DNA of 44,585 bases from Streptomyces beigongshangae (GTDB lineage: Bacteria > Actinomycetota > Actinomycetes > Streptomycetales > Streptomycetaceae), in the NCBI RefSeq assembly GCF_019710745.1, contig NZ_JAHKJW010000058.1:1-44585 (forward strand), in the 5' to 3' direction. The notes below the pieces were generated by a model that worked only from the letters and a program-made list of their open reading frames with translations, had not been told where the DNA came from and did not search any database. Position 1 is the first letter of the stretch. Every line of letters starts with the position of its first letter. Below are positions 23,077 through 31,960 of this stretch, in pieces. Made by a program: the position numbers and the translations under genes.

Positions 23077-26000
23077 ATGACCGACACCGGCCAGGTCCCG
23101 GGCGAGGGGCTGCCGGAGAACGCAGGCATGGTGGAGCAGCCGGGCGTCCCCGCCCCCGGCGCGTACACCTACCTCTCCGAGTCACCCGCCGAAGACGAAG
23201 ACCTGTTGCTGCTGCCGGGCGCCCAGGGAGCGTGGGGCAACGAAGTGGCCCCGCCGGCCCCGGCGCCGGTGGTCGAGGCCGTCCACGAACCCGGCCCGCA
23301 CGAGACGTCGGGCCGCGACAGCGGTTCGGTCGACCTCAGCGCCGTCCGGATGTCCTCGCCCGCGCCGCAGCCGCCCGTGGCCCGGCGCCCGCTGCACCTC
23401 GGTCCGCCGACGCCGGACGGCACGAGCAGCCCGGTGCGCTCGCTCGCCGACCGCGGTCCGGCGGGGGCGCCTGCCGCCCCGTACCCCGGGCGGCAGGCCA
23501 CCGCGCCCGCGACCGGTCCCGAGTACCTCGACGCTCCGCGCGACGAGATCGCGCTGCAGGGTGCCGCGCCCTGGGGCGCCCAGGCCCAGGCCCCGGTCCA
23601 GACCCAGGCTCCGGCCCCCGCTCAGGTGCAGGTCGCGCCGCCGGTGGCTCAGGTCGGATCGCCGGGCGCGGCCGCAGAAACGGTCTTTCCGCAGGACACG
23701 GCAGCGCACGCGGGCGGTCCGGAGGACACCGGGTCCGTGGCGGTCGCACCGGCTGCGCAGGTCGCACAGGTCGAACAGGCGCCCGACGTACCCGACACGC
23801 CCGAGGCAGCCGAGGCACCGGTGGTGGAGCAGCCGGCCGCGGTCGCGGGGCCGCAGGGCGCGCCGGACACCGACCGGTTCCCGGACGCCGCGCACTCCGA
23901 GGCGGCCGACGGGGCGCACGCGCCGGTCCCCGACCCCGCGCACGACCAGGCTGCCGACGCGGCGCCCGATCACGTCGTCGTGGACCCAGCCGTGGCCGCC
24001 GGACAGGCTCCGGAGGCCGGGCAGGTCCTGGAGACGACCGGGCAGGTCCCGGAAGCCGTGCAGGCGCCGGAGGAGGTGTACGCGCCTCAGCAGCCGGAGG
24101 CGGATCAAGCGTCCCTCGCGCAGCCGGCGGGGATCGCCGGAGCACCCGGCGCGGAGGCGGCGGAGGAAGCCGGGTCCGTCGTCGCGGAGGCCGTCCGGGC
24201 TCCGCAGGAGGTTCAGGCTCCGCAGGCGGTCCTGGTGCAGGACTACGCGCAGGCACCCCAGCTCGCCGACGGTTCCCTGTTCCCGCCGGCCCCGCAGGAC
24301 GGCCAGGGGGCCGAGTTCGTCCAGACGGTCCCGGGGTTCGCGCACGTTCCGCAGCCCACGCCCTTCCCGGCCGCGCCCGACGCCCTCCAGGTCCCGCAGG
24401 CCGACGACGCCCCGCAGCGCGGGTATCCGGCCCCGGGTCCGCAGGCCCAGGACACGGCCGCCCCGCCGGACGCCGAACCCGGACAGCACGTCGAGCCTCA
24501 GGAGCACCGGCCTCAGGAGCAGCCGCAGCCGGCGCAGGCCGAGCCCGTCGTCGCCGAGGTGCTCCAGGCCCAGGACGTCGCCGAGTCCGCCGAGGACACC
24601 GCCGTCTCCCAGGTGGCCCCGGCCGGCACCGCCGAGCAGCTCCGAGACCCCCGGCTCCAGGACGTACCGCTTCAGGACGCGCCGGAGCAGGACCTCCTCC
24701 CGGCGGCCGAGCAGCCCGTCGGCGACGGCCGGTTCGTACCGGTCGAGGGCGTGGTTCCCACCACCGCCCACCTGGCTCCCACCCCGCCGCACGGCGTGAC
24801 CGTCCAGCCCCTGCCGGAGGAGCTGGGCGGACAGCCGGCCGAAGGGACGACGGACCCGACGGACCCGACGACCCCGACGGACCCGACGACCCCGACGACC
24901 CCGACGGACCCGACGAACCAGGTCGAACTGCCCGTCGAGCAGCCGCAGCCGCAGCCGCAGCCCCAGTCCCAGCTCCAGCCGGAACCCGCCCCGGGGACCG
25001 AGGACGAGGAGGAGCCCCTCCTCGTGCTGCCCGCCCCCAGGAAGCCCGAGCCGGTCGCCGGGGAGGCCGGGACCGAGGAGGCCGGAATCGAGGAGGGGCC
25101 GGTGGCGCCGGTGGTCCCCGAGGCCGGGGCGGCGCCCGCACCCGCACCCGCCCCCGTACCGCCCGTTCCCGCCGAAGGCGCGGACGTGGAGGGTGCCGAG
25201 GACGCGGAGGGCGCCGAGGACGCGGAGGGCATCGAGGACACCGGCCCGGAACCCGTGGCCGCGCAGCGGGCCGAGGACCTGGACGGCCAGGACGCCCCGG
25301 CGACCGGCCGGCAGGAGACCACGGCCGTCGCGGCGCAGCCCCGGGAGTCCACCGGCCCGGCCGCGCCCGGCTACGACGACGCCGAGCGCGAGGCCGTCCT
25401 GCGCGTGATGCGCGAGCGGCGCGACATCCGCAACGGCTTCCGCAGCGACCCCATCCCGCACGACGTGCTGCTGCGCGTCCTGGAGGCGGCCCACACGGCG
25501 CCGTCGGTCGGCCACTCCCAGCCCTGGGACTTCGTCGTCATCCGCTCGGCGGACACCCGGCGCTCGATGCACGAACTGGCCGTGCGCCAGCGCGAGGCGT
25601 ACGCCAAGTCGCTGCCCAAGGGACGCGCGAAGCAGTTCAAGGAACTGAAGATCGAGGCCATCCTCGACACCCCGGTGAACATCGTCGTCACCGCCGATCC
25701 GACCCGGGGCGGCCGGCACACCCTGGGCCGCCACACCCAGCCGCAGATGGCCCCGTACTCCTCCGCCCTCGCCGTGGAGAACCTGTGGCTCGCGGCCCGC
25801 GCCGAAGGGCTGGGCGTGGGCTGGGTGAGCTTCTTCGACGAGCGGGAGATGGTCCGCGCACTCGGCCTGCCCGAGCACCTGGAGGTCGTCGCCTACCTCT
25901 GCGTCGGCTACGTCGACGAGTTCCCGGACGAGCCCGAGCTGCTGCAGGCGGGCTGGTCCAAGCGCCGTCCGCTGTCCTGGGTGGTGCACGAGGAGACGTA

Positions 26001-27087
26001 CGGCCGCCGGGCCCTGCCCGGCGAGGAGCCGCACGACCTGCTCGCCGAGACGATCACCAACATCCGTCCGCTGGACGCGAAGGCGCTCGGCGAGGCGTGG
26101 GAGCGCCAGAAGCGCATGACCAAGCCGTCCGGGGCGCTCGGCATGCTGGAGATCATCTCCGCGCAGCTCTCCGGGCTCTCCCGGATGTGCCCGCCGCCGA
26201 TCCCGGAACCGGCCGCCGTCGCGATCTTCGCGGGCGACCACGGCGTGCACGCCCAGGGCGTCACCCCGTGGCCCCAGGAGGTCACGGGCCAGATGGTGGC
26301 CAACATCCTCGGCGGGGGCGCGGTCTGCAACGCCTTCGCCGCCCAGGTCGGCGCGGAGGTCTGCGTCGTCGACGTGGGCGTGGCCTCCGACCTGCCCGCG
26401 ACGCCGGGCCTGCTGCCGCGCAAGGTCCGGGCGGGCACGGCCGACATGACGACCGGTCCCGCGCTGACCCGCGAGGAGGTCAGGGCGGCCGTCGAGGTCG
26501 GCATCGAGACCGCCCGCGACCTGGTGGCGGCCGGCAACAAGGCCCTGATCACCGGTGAGATGGGCATCGCCAACACCACCGCGTCGGCCGCCCTGATCTC
26601 CGTCTTCACCGGCGGCGACCCGGCCGAGGTCACCGGCCGCGGCACCGGCATCAACGACGAGACCCTGGCCCGCAAGACCGAGGTGGTGCGCCGGGCCCTG
26701 GAACTCCACCAGCCGGACCCGGCCGACCCGATCGGCGTCCTGGCGGCCGTCGGCGGTCTGGAGCACGCCGCGATGGTGGGCCTCCTCCTCGGCGGCGCCT
26801 CGCTGCGTACGCCGGTGATCCTGGACGGCGTCAGCGCCGGCGCCGCCGCACTGGCCGCCCGTGCGATCGCCCCCGAGGTTCTCGCGGCCTGCATCGCCGG
26901 TCACCGCAGCGCCGAGCCCGGCCACGTGGCCGCCCTGAACAAGCTGGGCCTGCGCCCCCTGGTCGACCTGGACCTGCGCCTGGGCGAGGGCACGGGCGCC
27001 CTTCTGGCCCTTCCGGTGGTCCAGAGCGCGGCACGCGCGATGCACGAGGTGGCCACGTTCGACTCGGCGGGCGTGACCGAGAAGTAG
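23077..27087 (+). CDS. cobT: BluB-CobT fusion with giant disordered N-terminus (lower-ligand synthesis and activation)
   Basis: The 1,336-residue protein has three parts. Residues 1 to about 765 are low-complexity (Ala, Pro, Gln, Glu, Val), with TTPTDPTT, QPQPQPQ, PAPAPAP and EDAEGAEDAEG runs and no predicted fold. Residues about 766-980 are a BluB-type flavin nitroreductase (RRDIRNGFRSDPIP, APSVGHSQPWDFVV) that makes 5,6-dimethylbenzimidazole from FMN. Residues about 985-1336 are CobT (KPSGALGMLE, FAGDHGVHAQGV, catalytic Glu in LRLGEGTGALLA), which activates that base as alpha-ribazole phosphate. Fusion would pass the base directly between sites. ATG 23077 has GAGGGG 6 bases upstream. A stable hairpin at 27111-27167 ends the transcript. 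Confidence 0.93.
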   Translation: MTDTGQVPGEGLPENAGMVEQPGVPAPGAYTYLSESPAEDEDLLLLPGAQGAWGNEVAPPAPAPVVEAVHEPGPHETSGRDSGSVDLSAVRMSSPAPQPPVARRPLHLGPPTPDGTSSPVRSLADRGPAGAPAAPYPGRQATAPATGPEYLDAPRDEIALQGAAPWGAQAQAPVQTQAPAPAQVQVAPPVAQVGSPGAAAETVFPQDTAAHAGGPEDTGSVAVAPAAQVAQVEQAPDVPDTPEAAEAPVVEQPAAVAGPQGAPDTDRFPDAAHSEAADGAHAPVPDPAHDQAADAAPDHVVVDPAVAAGQAPEAGQVLETTGQVPEAVQAPEEVYAPQQPEADQASLAQPAGIAGAPGAEAAEEAGSVVAEAVRAPQEVQAPQAVLVQDYAQAPQLADGSLFPPAPQDGQGAEFVQTVPGFAHVPQPTPFPAAPDALQVPQADDAPQRGYPAPGPQAQDTAAPPDAEPGQHVEPQEHRPQEQPQPAQAEPVVAEVLQAQDVAESAEDTAVSQVAPAGTAEQLRDPRLQDVPLQDAPEQDLLPAAEQPVGDGRFVPVEGVVPTTAHLAPTPPHGVTVQPLPEELGGQPAEGTTDPTDPTTPTDPTTPTTPTDPTNQVELPVEQPQPQPQPQSQLQPEPAPGTEDEEEPLLVLPAPRKPEPVAGEAGTEEAGIEEGPVAPVVPEAGAAPAPAPAPVPPVPAEGADVEGAEDAEGAEDAEGIEDTGPEPVAAQRAEDLDGQDAPATGRQETTAVAAQPRESTGPAAPGYDDAEREAVLRVMRERRDIRNGFRSDPIPHDVLLRVLEAAHTAPSVGHSQPWDFVVIRSADTRRSMHELAVRQREAYAKSLPKGRAKQFKELKIEAILDTPVNIVVTADPTRGGRHTLGRHTQPQMAPYSSALAVENLWLAARAEGLGVGWVSFFDEREMVRALGLPEHLEVVAYLCVGYVDEFPDEPELLQAGWSKRRPLSWVVHEETYGRRALPGEEPHDLLAETITNIRPLDAKALGEAWERQKRMTKPSGALGMLEIISAQLSGLSRMCPPPIPEPAAVAIFAGDHGVHAQGVTPWPQEVTGQMVANILGGGAVCNAFAAQVGAEVCVVDVGVASDLPATPGLLPRKVRAGTADMTTGPALTREEVRAAVEVGIETARDLVAAGNKALITGEMGIANTTASAALISVFTGGDPAEVTGRGTGINDETLARKTEVVRRALELHQPDPADPIGVLAAVGGLEHAAMVGLLLGGASLRTPVILDGVSAGAAALAARAIAPEVLAACIAGHRSAEPGHVAALNKLGLRPLVDLDLRLGEGTGALLALPVVQSAARAMHEVATFDSAGVTEK

Positions 27088-27110
27088 CCGCCGGTCGCCG
27101 GCTTGCGCCC

Positions 27111-27167
27111 GTCCGCCCATCCGTTCCGTGCCCGCGCACCAGGCGGGTACGGAACGGATGGGCGGAC
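27111..27167. terminator. Very strong hairpin terminator after the BluB-CobT gene
   Basis: GTCCGCCCATCCGTTCCGT (27111-27129) and its exact complement (27149-27167) make 19 perfect pairs. These extend inward by a G-T pair and CCCG/CGGG, giving 24 in all around a 9-base loop. Confidence 0.9.
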
Positions 27168-27386
27168 CCGCGCGGACCAGCGCGGACCGGTGACGGTCCC
27201 GCACCCGCGGGGCCCGGGGCGCGGCCCGGTTTCGGAAAGGGGCGGGCCAGGGGAGAGAACCCCCAGCGGCACCGGCCCGCCACCCGCCCCGGCCCTCCGT
27301 CCGCACGCCCCTTAAAATCCGCACGTCAGGCCCGCTCCACCGTCGCAGCGCGCCCCGCACCGCCCCGCATGAGGAGCCGTACCTCC

Positions 27387-28631
27387 ATGGCCGAACACCC
27401 CGCCTACCCCGTAGGTCTCCGCCTCTCCGGCCGCCGTGTCGTGGTCCTCGGCGGCGGCCAGGTCGCCCAGCGCCGACTGCCGGCCCTCATCGCGGCGGGC
27501 GCGGACATCCACCTCGTCTCACCGGCCGCCACCCCCTCGGTCGAGGCCATGGCGGACGCGGGCGAGCTGGTCTGGACGAGGCGCCCGTACGCACCGGGCG
27601 ACCTCGCGGCGGCCTGGTACGTCCTGATCGCCACCTCCGACCCGGAGGCGAACACCGCGGCCTCCGCCGAGGCGGAGGAGCACCGCGTGTGGTGCGTACG
27701 CGCGGACGACGCGGACGCGGCCACCGCCTGGACCCCGGCGACCGGCCACAGCGAGGGCGTCACGGTGGCCGTCCTGACCACGAACGCCGAGGGCCGCGAC
27801 CCCCGCCACACCGCGGCTGTCCGCGACGCGGTGGTCGAAGGGCTCCGCGACGGGACCCTCGTGGCCCCCCACCACCGCACCCGCACACCCGGCGTCGCCC
27901 TGGTCGGCGGCGGCCCCGGCGACCCGGACCTGATCACGGTCCGCGGCCGCCGCCTCCTCGCCGAGGCGGACGTGGTCATCGCCGACCGCCTCGGCCCCCG
28001 AGATCTGCTCGCCGAACTCCCGCCCCACGTCGAGGTGATCGACGCGGCGAAGATCCCGTACGGACGCTTCATGGCCCAGGAGGCCATCAACAACGCCCTC
28101 ATCGAACACGCCCAGCAGGGCAAGTCGGTGGTCCGTCTGAAGGGCGGCGACCCCTTCGTCTTCGGCCGCGGCATGGAGGAGGCCCAGGCACTGGCCGAGG
28201 CGGGCATCTCCTGCACGGTCGTCCCGGGCATCTCCAGCTCGATCTCGGTCCCCGGCGCGGCCGGCATCCCGGTCACGCACCGCGGGGTCGCCCATGAGTT
28301 CACCGTCGTCAGCGGCCACGTGGCCCCCGACGACGAACGCTCACTGGTCGACTGGGCGGCGCTCGCAAAGCTCCGCGGCACGCTGGTCGTCCTGATGGGC
28401 GTGGACAAGATCGGCGCCATCGCCCGTACGCTCATCGACCACGGGAAGGCGCCCGGCACGCCCGTGGCGCTCGTCCAGGAGGGCACCCTCGCGGCGCAGC
28501 GCCGCGTCGACGCGACCCTGGCGACGGTCGCCGCGACCGTCCGCGCCCAGGAGGTGCGGCCCCCCGCCGTCATCGTCATCGGCGAGGTCGTGTCGGTGGG
28601 TACGGACGGCTCGTTCGAGACGATCGAGTGA
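27387..28631 (+). CDS. cobA: CysG-like bifunctional precorrin-2 dehydrogenase / uroporphyrinogen-III methyltransferase
   Basis: The 414-residue enzyme starts the siroheme and cobalamin branch. The N-terminal Rossmann domain (RRVVVLGGGQVAQRRLPALI, about 16-35) oxidises precorrin-2 and may insert iron. The C-terminal tetrapyrrole methylase (from about 165: VALVGGGPGDPDLITVRG, then VVRLKGGDPFVFGRG, GIPVTHRG) puts two SAM methyls on uroporphyrinogen III. ATG 27387 is chosen because GAGGAG lies 10 bases upstream; ATG 27369 would contain that site. It is separated from the BluB-CobT gene by the strong hairpin, so it has its own promoter. Confidence 0.94.
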   Translation: MAEHPAYPVGLRLSGRRVVVLGGGQVAQRRLPALIAAGADIHLVSPAATPSVEAMADAGELVWTRRPYAPGDLAAAWYVLIATSDPEANTAASAEAEEHRVWCVRADDADAATAWTPATGHSEGVTVAVLTTNAEGRDPRHTAAVRDAVVEGLRDGTLVAPHHRTRTPGVALVGGGPGDPDLITVRGRRLLAEADVVIADRLGPRDLLAELPPHVEVIDAAKIPYGRFMAQEAINNALIEHAQQGKSVVRLKGGDPFVFGRGMEEAQALAEAGISCTVVPGISSSISVPGAAGIPVTHRGVAHEFTVVSGHVAPDDERSLVDWAALAKLRGTLVVLMGVDKIGAIARTLIDHGKAPGTPVALVQEGTLAAQRRVDATLATVAATVRAQEVRPPAVIVIGEVVSVGTDGSFETIE

Positions 28632-28691
28632 CCCACGCCCGACCGGGCGACCCCGCGAGTAACCCCGGGTAACACAACCCGTTCCCAGCCG

Positions 28692-28720
28692 TTGGCACCA
28701 CACCCAGGACAAGGCAGTAT
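28692..28720 (+). promoter_or_regulatory. Leaderless promoter of the SpoU-type methyltransferase
   Basis: TTGGCA (28692-28697) and CAGTAT (28715-28720) are 17 bases apart. The -10 ends 6 bases before the GTG at 28727, and no Shine-Dalgarno sequence is present. The transcript is therefore probably leaderless. Confidence 0.7.
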
Positions 28721-28726
28721 CACCCT

Positions 28727-29545
28727 GTGGCCGATCTCATCACCGTCGAGGACCCAGCCGACCCCCGTCTGCGCGACTACACGGGCCTGACCGACGTGGA
28801 ACTGCGCCGCAGGCGCGAACCCGCCGAGGGCCTGTTCATCGCCGAGGGCGAGAAGGTCATCAGACGGGCCAAGGACGCCGGCTACGAGATGCGCTCGATG
28901 CTGCTCTCCGCCAAGTGGGTCGACGTGATGCGCGACGTCATCGACGAGCTCCCGGCACCCGTGTACGCGGTCAGCCCGGACCTCGTCGAACAGGTCACCG
29001 GGTACCACGTGCACCGCGGCGCGCTCGCCTCCATGCAGCGCAGACCGCTGCCGACCCCCGGCGACCTGCTCCGGTCGGCCCGGCGGGTCGTCGTCATGGA
29101 GTCGGTCAACGACCACACCAACATCGGCGCGATCTTCCGCTCCGCCGCCGCCCTCGGGATGGACGCGGTCCTGCTCTCCCCGGACTGCGCGGACCCCCTG
29201 TACCGCCGTTCGGTGAAGGTCTCCATGGGCGCGGTCTTCGCGGTTCCGTACGCCCGGCTGGACACCTGGCCCAAAGGGCTGGAATCGGTCCGGGAGGCGG
29301 GCTTCGGCCTGCTGGCGCTCACCCCGGACGAGAAGGCCAAGACCCTCGACGAGGTGGCCCCGCACCGGATGGAACGGGTCGCGCTGATGCTCGGCGCGGA
29401 GGGTGACGGCCTGTCCACCCAGGCGCTCGTGGCCGCCGACGAATGGGTGCGCATCCCGATGGCCCACGGCGTCGACTCGCTCAACGTGGGCGCCGCCGCC
29501 GCGGTCGCGTTCTACGCGGTGGCGACGGGCCGCCCCGGCGCCTGA
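28727..29545 (+). CDS. SpoU/TrmH-family RNA 2'-O-methyltransferase
   Basis: This 272-residue SPOUT enzyme uses SAM to methylate a ribose 2'-OH in tRNA or rRNA. The N-terminal substrate-binding domain includes EGLFIAEGEKVIRRA (about 34-48). The knotted C-terminal domain has the three SpoU motifs: NIGAIFRSAAALGMDAVLLS (about 127-146), LMLGAEGDGLS (about 221) and DSLNVGAAAAVAFYA (about 246-260). The target nucleotide cannot be told from sequence. The GTG start at 28727 lacks a ribosome site and sits directly after a good promoter. It ends 29 bases before the convergent kinase gene. Confidence 0.93.
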   Translation: MADLITVEDPADPRLRDYTGLTDVELRRRREPAEGLFIAEGEKVIRRAKDAGYEMRSMLLSAKWVDVMRDVIDELPAPVYAVSPDLVEQVTGYHVHRGALASMQRRPLPTPGDLLRSARRVVVMESVNDHTNIGAIFRSAAALGMDAVLLSPDCADPLYRRSVKVSMGAVFAVPYARLDTWPKGLESVREAGFGLLALTPDEKAKTLDEVAPHRMERVALMLGAEGDGLSTQALVAADEWVRIPMAHGVDSLNVGAAAAVAFYAVATGRPGA

Positions 29546-29574
29546 AGGCCCGGCCCGGCGGTCCGGCAGCCCGG

Positions 29575-30939
29575 CTACCCCAGGCTTCCAGACGCGCGCG
29601 CACCGTCCGGCACATCACGGTCCGGCCGCGGTACGTTCTCCCGCTGTGGCTGTGTCTGTTCGTGCCCGCGGTCGCCGCCGAGACCGCGGGCGGGTCCCTG
29701 ACAGCCCTGTGCCACCGCGATGACCAGTGCCACCAGCAGCGTCACCACGACGAACACGAAGAGCCGCTGCCTGAGCAGCCGCGGATTGGCGGGTCGCAGC
29801 CTGGTACCGGTGGTCCGCGGTCCCGGACGCCCGGCCCCGCCGCGCGGCCGGCCGCTCTGACCGGTCCGGCCGTCCGGGGCAGGACGCGTCGAGTTGCCGC
29901 GCGTCTGGTTGCCACGGGTCGGGTTCCCGCGTGCCGGGTTGTTCCGCGAGGGTGCCGGGCGCGCCCCGGACCGCGACGGCGTGCCGTTGCCGCGCGGCGC
30001 GGGCGTGCCCTGCGTACGCCGCTGGGTGCGCTGGTCCGGATGGCCGTCGGCCATCCGCCCGGTCGGCCGGTCGGCCTCCGCCGCACGGGGCGCCGGCGGC
30101 CGGGCCTCGCCGAGTCCGTGCGCCTCCCGCGCCGCGATCTCCTTGAGCCGCAACGACAGCTGCAGCGTGCTGGGCCGCTCCTCGGGATCCTTCGCCAGAC
30201 AGGCGCGTACGAGGGGGGCCAGCGCGTCCGGCACACCGTGCAGGTGCGGTTCCTCGTGCACCACCCGGTAGAGCATCACCTCGGAACTGCCGTGCCCGAA
30301 GGGCGAGTCCTGCGTCGCCGCGTACGCCAGCGTGGCGCCGAGCGCGAACACGTCCGTGGCCGGGGTGACGGCGGCACCCCGCACCTGCTCCGGCGCCAGG
30401 AAGCCGGGCGAGCCCACCGCCGTGCCCACGTGTGTGAGCGTGCTCGCGCCCGTCGCCCAGGCGATGCCGAAGTCGATGATGCGCGGCCCCTTGGGGGACA
30501 GCAGGATGTTCGACGGCTTCAGGTCACGGTGGACGACCCCGGCCTCGTGCACGGCGACGAGCCCCTCGGCCAGGGCGGCGCCGACGGACGCGACCTCGGA
30601 CGCGGGGAGCGGGCCGTCCTCGGTGACCTTGTCGTGCAGCGAGGGGCCGGGAACGTACTGCGTCGCGAACCAGGGCCGCTCGGCCTCCAGATCCGCCGCG
30701 ACGAGCCGTGCGGTGCACCCGCCCCGGATCCGCCGGGCGGCCGACACCTCGCGGGCGAAACGCGACCGGAACTCCTGGTCCTCCGCGAGGTCGGGCCTGA
30801 TCACCTTCAGCGCGACCCGCTGGCCGCGCCGGTCGGAGCCCAGGTAGACCACGCCCATCCCGCCCGCGCCGAGCCGTCGGTGAAGCCTGAACGAGCCGAC
30901 GACACGCGGGTCCTCGCGCCTCAGGCGCATCATCGCCAT
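29575..30939 (-). CDS. Membrane-anchored serine/threonine protein kinase (PknB-like, no PASTA)
   Basis: The 454-residue protein has an N-terminal Hanks-type kinase domain (about 15-275). It shows the P-loop LGAGGMGVVYLG (about 23-34), K45, HRDLKPSN (137-144) and DFG (156-158), so it should be active. A Pro/Arg/Gly/Thr/Asn-rich juxtamembrane linker has repeated RGNxTRGN units (about 335-365). A single membrane span, LFVFVVVTLLVALVIAVAQG (about 393-412), precedes a short charged external tail of about 40 residues without PASTA repeats. The start is uncertain among four nearby ATGs; 30939 is chosen. The signal it senses is unknown. Confidence 0.92.
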   Translation of the reverse strand: MAMMRLRREDPRVVGSFRLHRRLGAGGMGVVYLGSDRRGQRVALKVIRPDLAEDQEFRSRFAREVSAARRIRGGCTARLVAADLEAERPWFATQYVPGPSLHDKVTEDGPLPASEVASVGAALAEGLVAVHEAGVVHRDLKPSNILLSPKGPRIIDFGIAWATGASTLTHVGTAVGSPGFLAPEQVRGAAVTPATDVFALGATLAYAATQDSPFGHGSSEVMLYRVVHEEPHLHGVPDALAPLVRACLAKDPEERPSTLQLSLRLKEIAAREAHGLGEARPPAPRAAEADRPTGRMADGHPDQRTQRRTQGTPAPRGNGTPSRSGARPAPSRNNPARGNPTRGNQTRGNSTRPAPDGRTGQSGRPRGGAGRPGPRTTGTRLRPANPRLLRQRLFVFVVVTLLVALVIAVAQGCQGPARGLGGDRGHEQTQPQRENVPRPDRDVPDGARASGSLG

Positions 30940-31156
30940 GTCCATCCCCGCTGCCCGGTCCGTTTGACGAGCCACAGCTTACGTTTCCACGGCTGGGCGC
31001 GCGCAGAGGCCGCGCCCTCGCGGCCCGACCGATTGTCAGTGCCGGGTGCGAAACTTGAGGAGTGGTCAGGGGACGGGGGAGCCGGGCGGCGTTGAGCTGC
31101 GCGGATCCTCAACCATCGGCCCCGGAAGGGGGATTGGACCCGTGAAGGGTGATCGC

Positions 31157-31441
31157 GTGGAGACAGTGGTCGACGCGGGGGACACGACCCGGACGTGCGA
31201 GGTGGTGGCCGGCCGTGCGGGCCGCAGGGCGGAGACGGCGGTCCGCGGAGGGGTGGTCGAAGTGAGCGAAGTCACCCGGTGGGGGCGCCCCCGCGCCCTT
31301 TGAGGCTGCGGGGGAGGACCGGTCGTCCGGACGGCGCGCTTCATGGTCACCCGGGTGCTCGCTCTGGTCGAACAACCGGTCCCGAGGGAGGACAGCTCGG
31401 AACAGACCGGACGTCCCCTCCGGGGAACCCCCGAGACCTAG
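31157..31441 (+). pseudogene. Small conserved gene interrupted by a palindromic insert with an in-frame TGA
   Basis: From GTG 31157 (AAGGG 7 bases upstream) the frame reads VETVVDAGDTTRTCEVVAGR and continues to EVSEVTR. It then enters an atypical GC-palindrome segment and stops at TGA 31301-31303. The same frame resumes as PVVRTARFMVTRVLALVEQP and ends at TAG 31439-31441. Both halves look like one small Streptomyces protein, roughly 80 residues, that I cannot assign a function. Either it is a pseudogene, or the upstream 48 residues are made alone. A GTG at 31142 is an alternative start. Confidence 0.6.
31280..31318. repeat. Palindromic 39-base insert
   Basis: The segment holds the perfect palindrome GGGGGCGCCCCC (31281-31292), and CCCCCGC (31288-31294) can pair with GCGGGGG (31308-31314). 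It is a multiple of three bases long and introduces the only stop in the surrounding frame. It resembles small GC-rich hairpin repeats scattered in Streptomyces genomes; that likeness is from memory. Confidence 0.5.
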
Positions 31442-31663
31442 GACGTCTTCTCCACCCAGGGGAGTACGTCGCAGGTCACCGCTCATCCTCCGGGAGGCCC
31501 GGTAATAGGTACGAAGGCATGACGACCCGCACGCGCCTCCCGCCTAGATTTGTTGTCAAGCGGCGGGTGCAGCACTCGTCCCCCGAGGTCAGTCACCCGC
31601 CGCTGCCAGACAAGCAACCGGACAAGCACAGCTTTTCCCAACAGAACGGTCAGGAGAGGGACC

Positions 31664-31873
31664 ATGGCGGACACGGCATCGCGGACCATGATCCGTGCGC
31701 AGGGCCGCAAGGCGTACACCGCCGCGTTCGGTTCCAGCCGGTCCGGTCGGCGCCACCCCCTGGTGGCGACGGCCATGGTCCTCCCCCTGGCCACCCTGCT
31801 CGTGGTCGTCTTCGGCGGCTGGGAAGCAGTGGTCACACAGGCGTCGTCCGTGGGCGTGATGCTGGGGCGCTGA
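31664..31873 (+). CDS. Small single-span membrane protein (69 residues)
   Basis: MADTASRTMIRAQGRKAY is a basic N-terminus. HPLVATAMVLPLATLLVVVF then forms one membrane span, followed by a short tail (GGWEAVVTQASSVGVMLGR). AGGAGAGGG ends 3 bases before ATG 31664, a strong ribosome site. Function is unknown; it looks like a conserved small Streptomyces membrane protein. It is followed by two hairpins that separate it from the APH-fold gene. TAGATT near 31,544 could be its -10, but no matching -35 is obvious. Confidence 0.8.
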   Translation: MADTASRTMIRAQGRKAYTAAFGSSRSGRRHPLVATAMVLPLATLLVVVFGGWEAVVTQASSVGVMLGR

Positions 31874-31885
31874 GCGGCGCCCCAG

Positions 31886-31906
31886 GCCCGGAAGAGCGGT
31901 CCGGGC
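31886..31906 (+). terminator. Short hairpin after the small membrane gene
   Basis: GCCCGGA (31886-31892) and TCCGGGC (31900-31906) pair perfectly around a 7-base loop, 13 bases past the stop. Confidence 0.5.
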
Positions 31907-31960
31907 GGGGACATCCGGCCATGAAACCCCGTGGGGACGGGGGTGCGGCGGACGGCACAG

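Noticed and set aside
22817..23080. 87-codon ORF starting MPAKRTHF whose stop overlaps the BluB-CobT start by 4 bases
   Set aside because: Third positions are only about half G/C, unlike real genes here, and the start lies inside a hairpin; I treat the region as a structured leader.
23182..27360. 1,392-codon minus-strand frame and a 1,259-codon second plus-strand frame over the CobT region
   Set aside because: Both mirror the low-complexity BluB-CobT gene; only the chosen frame contains the BluB and CobT domains.
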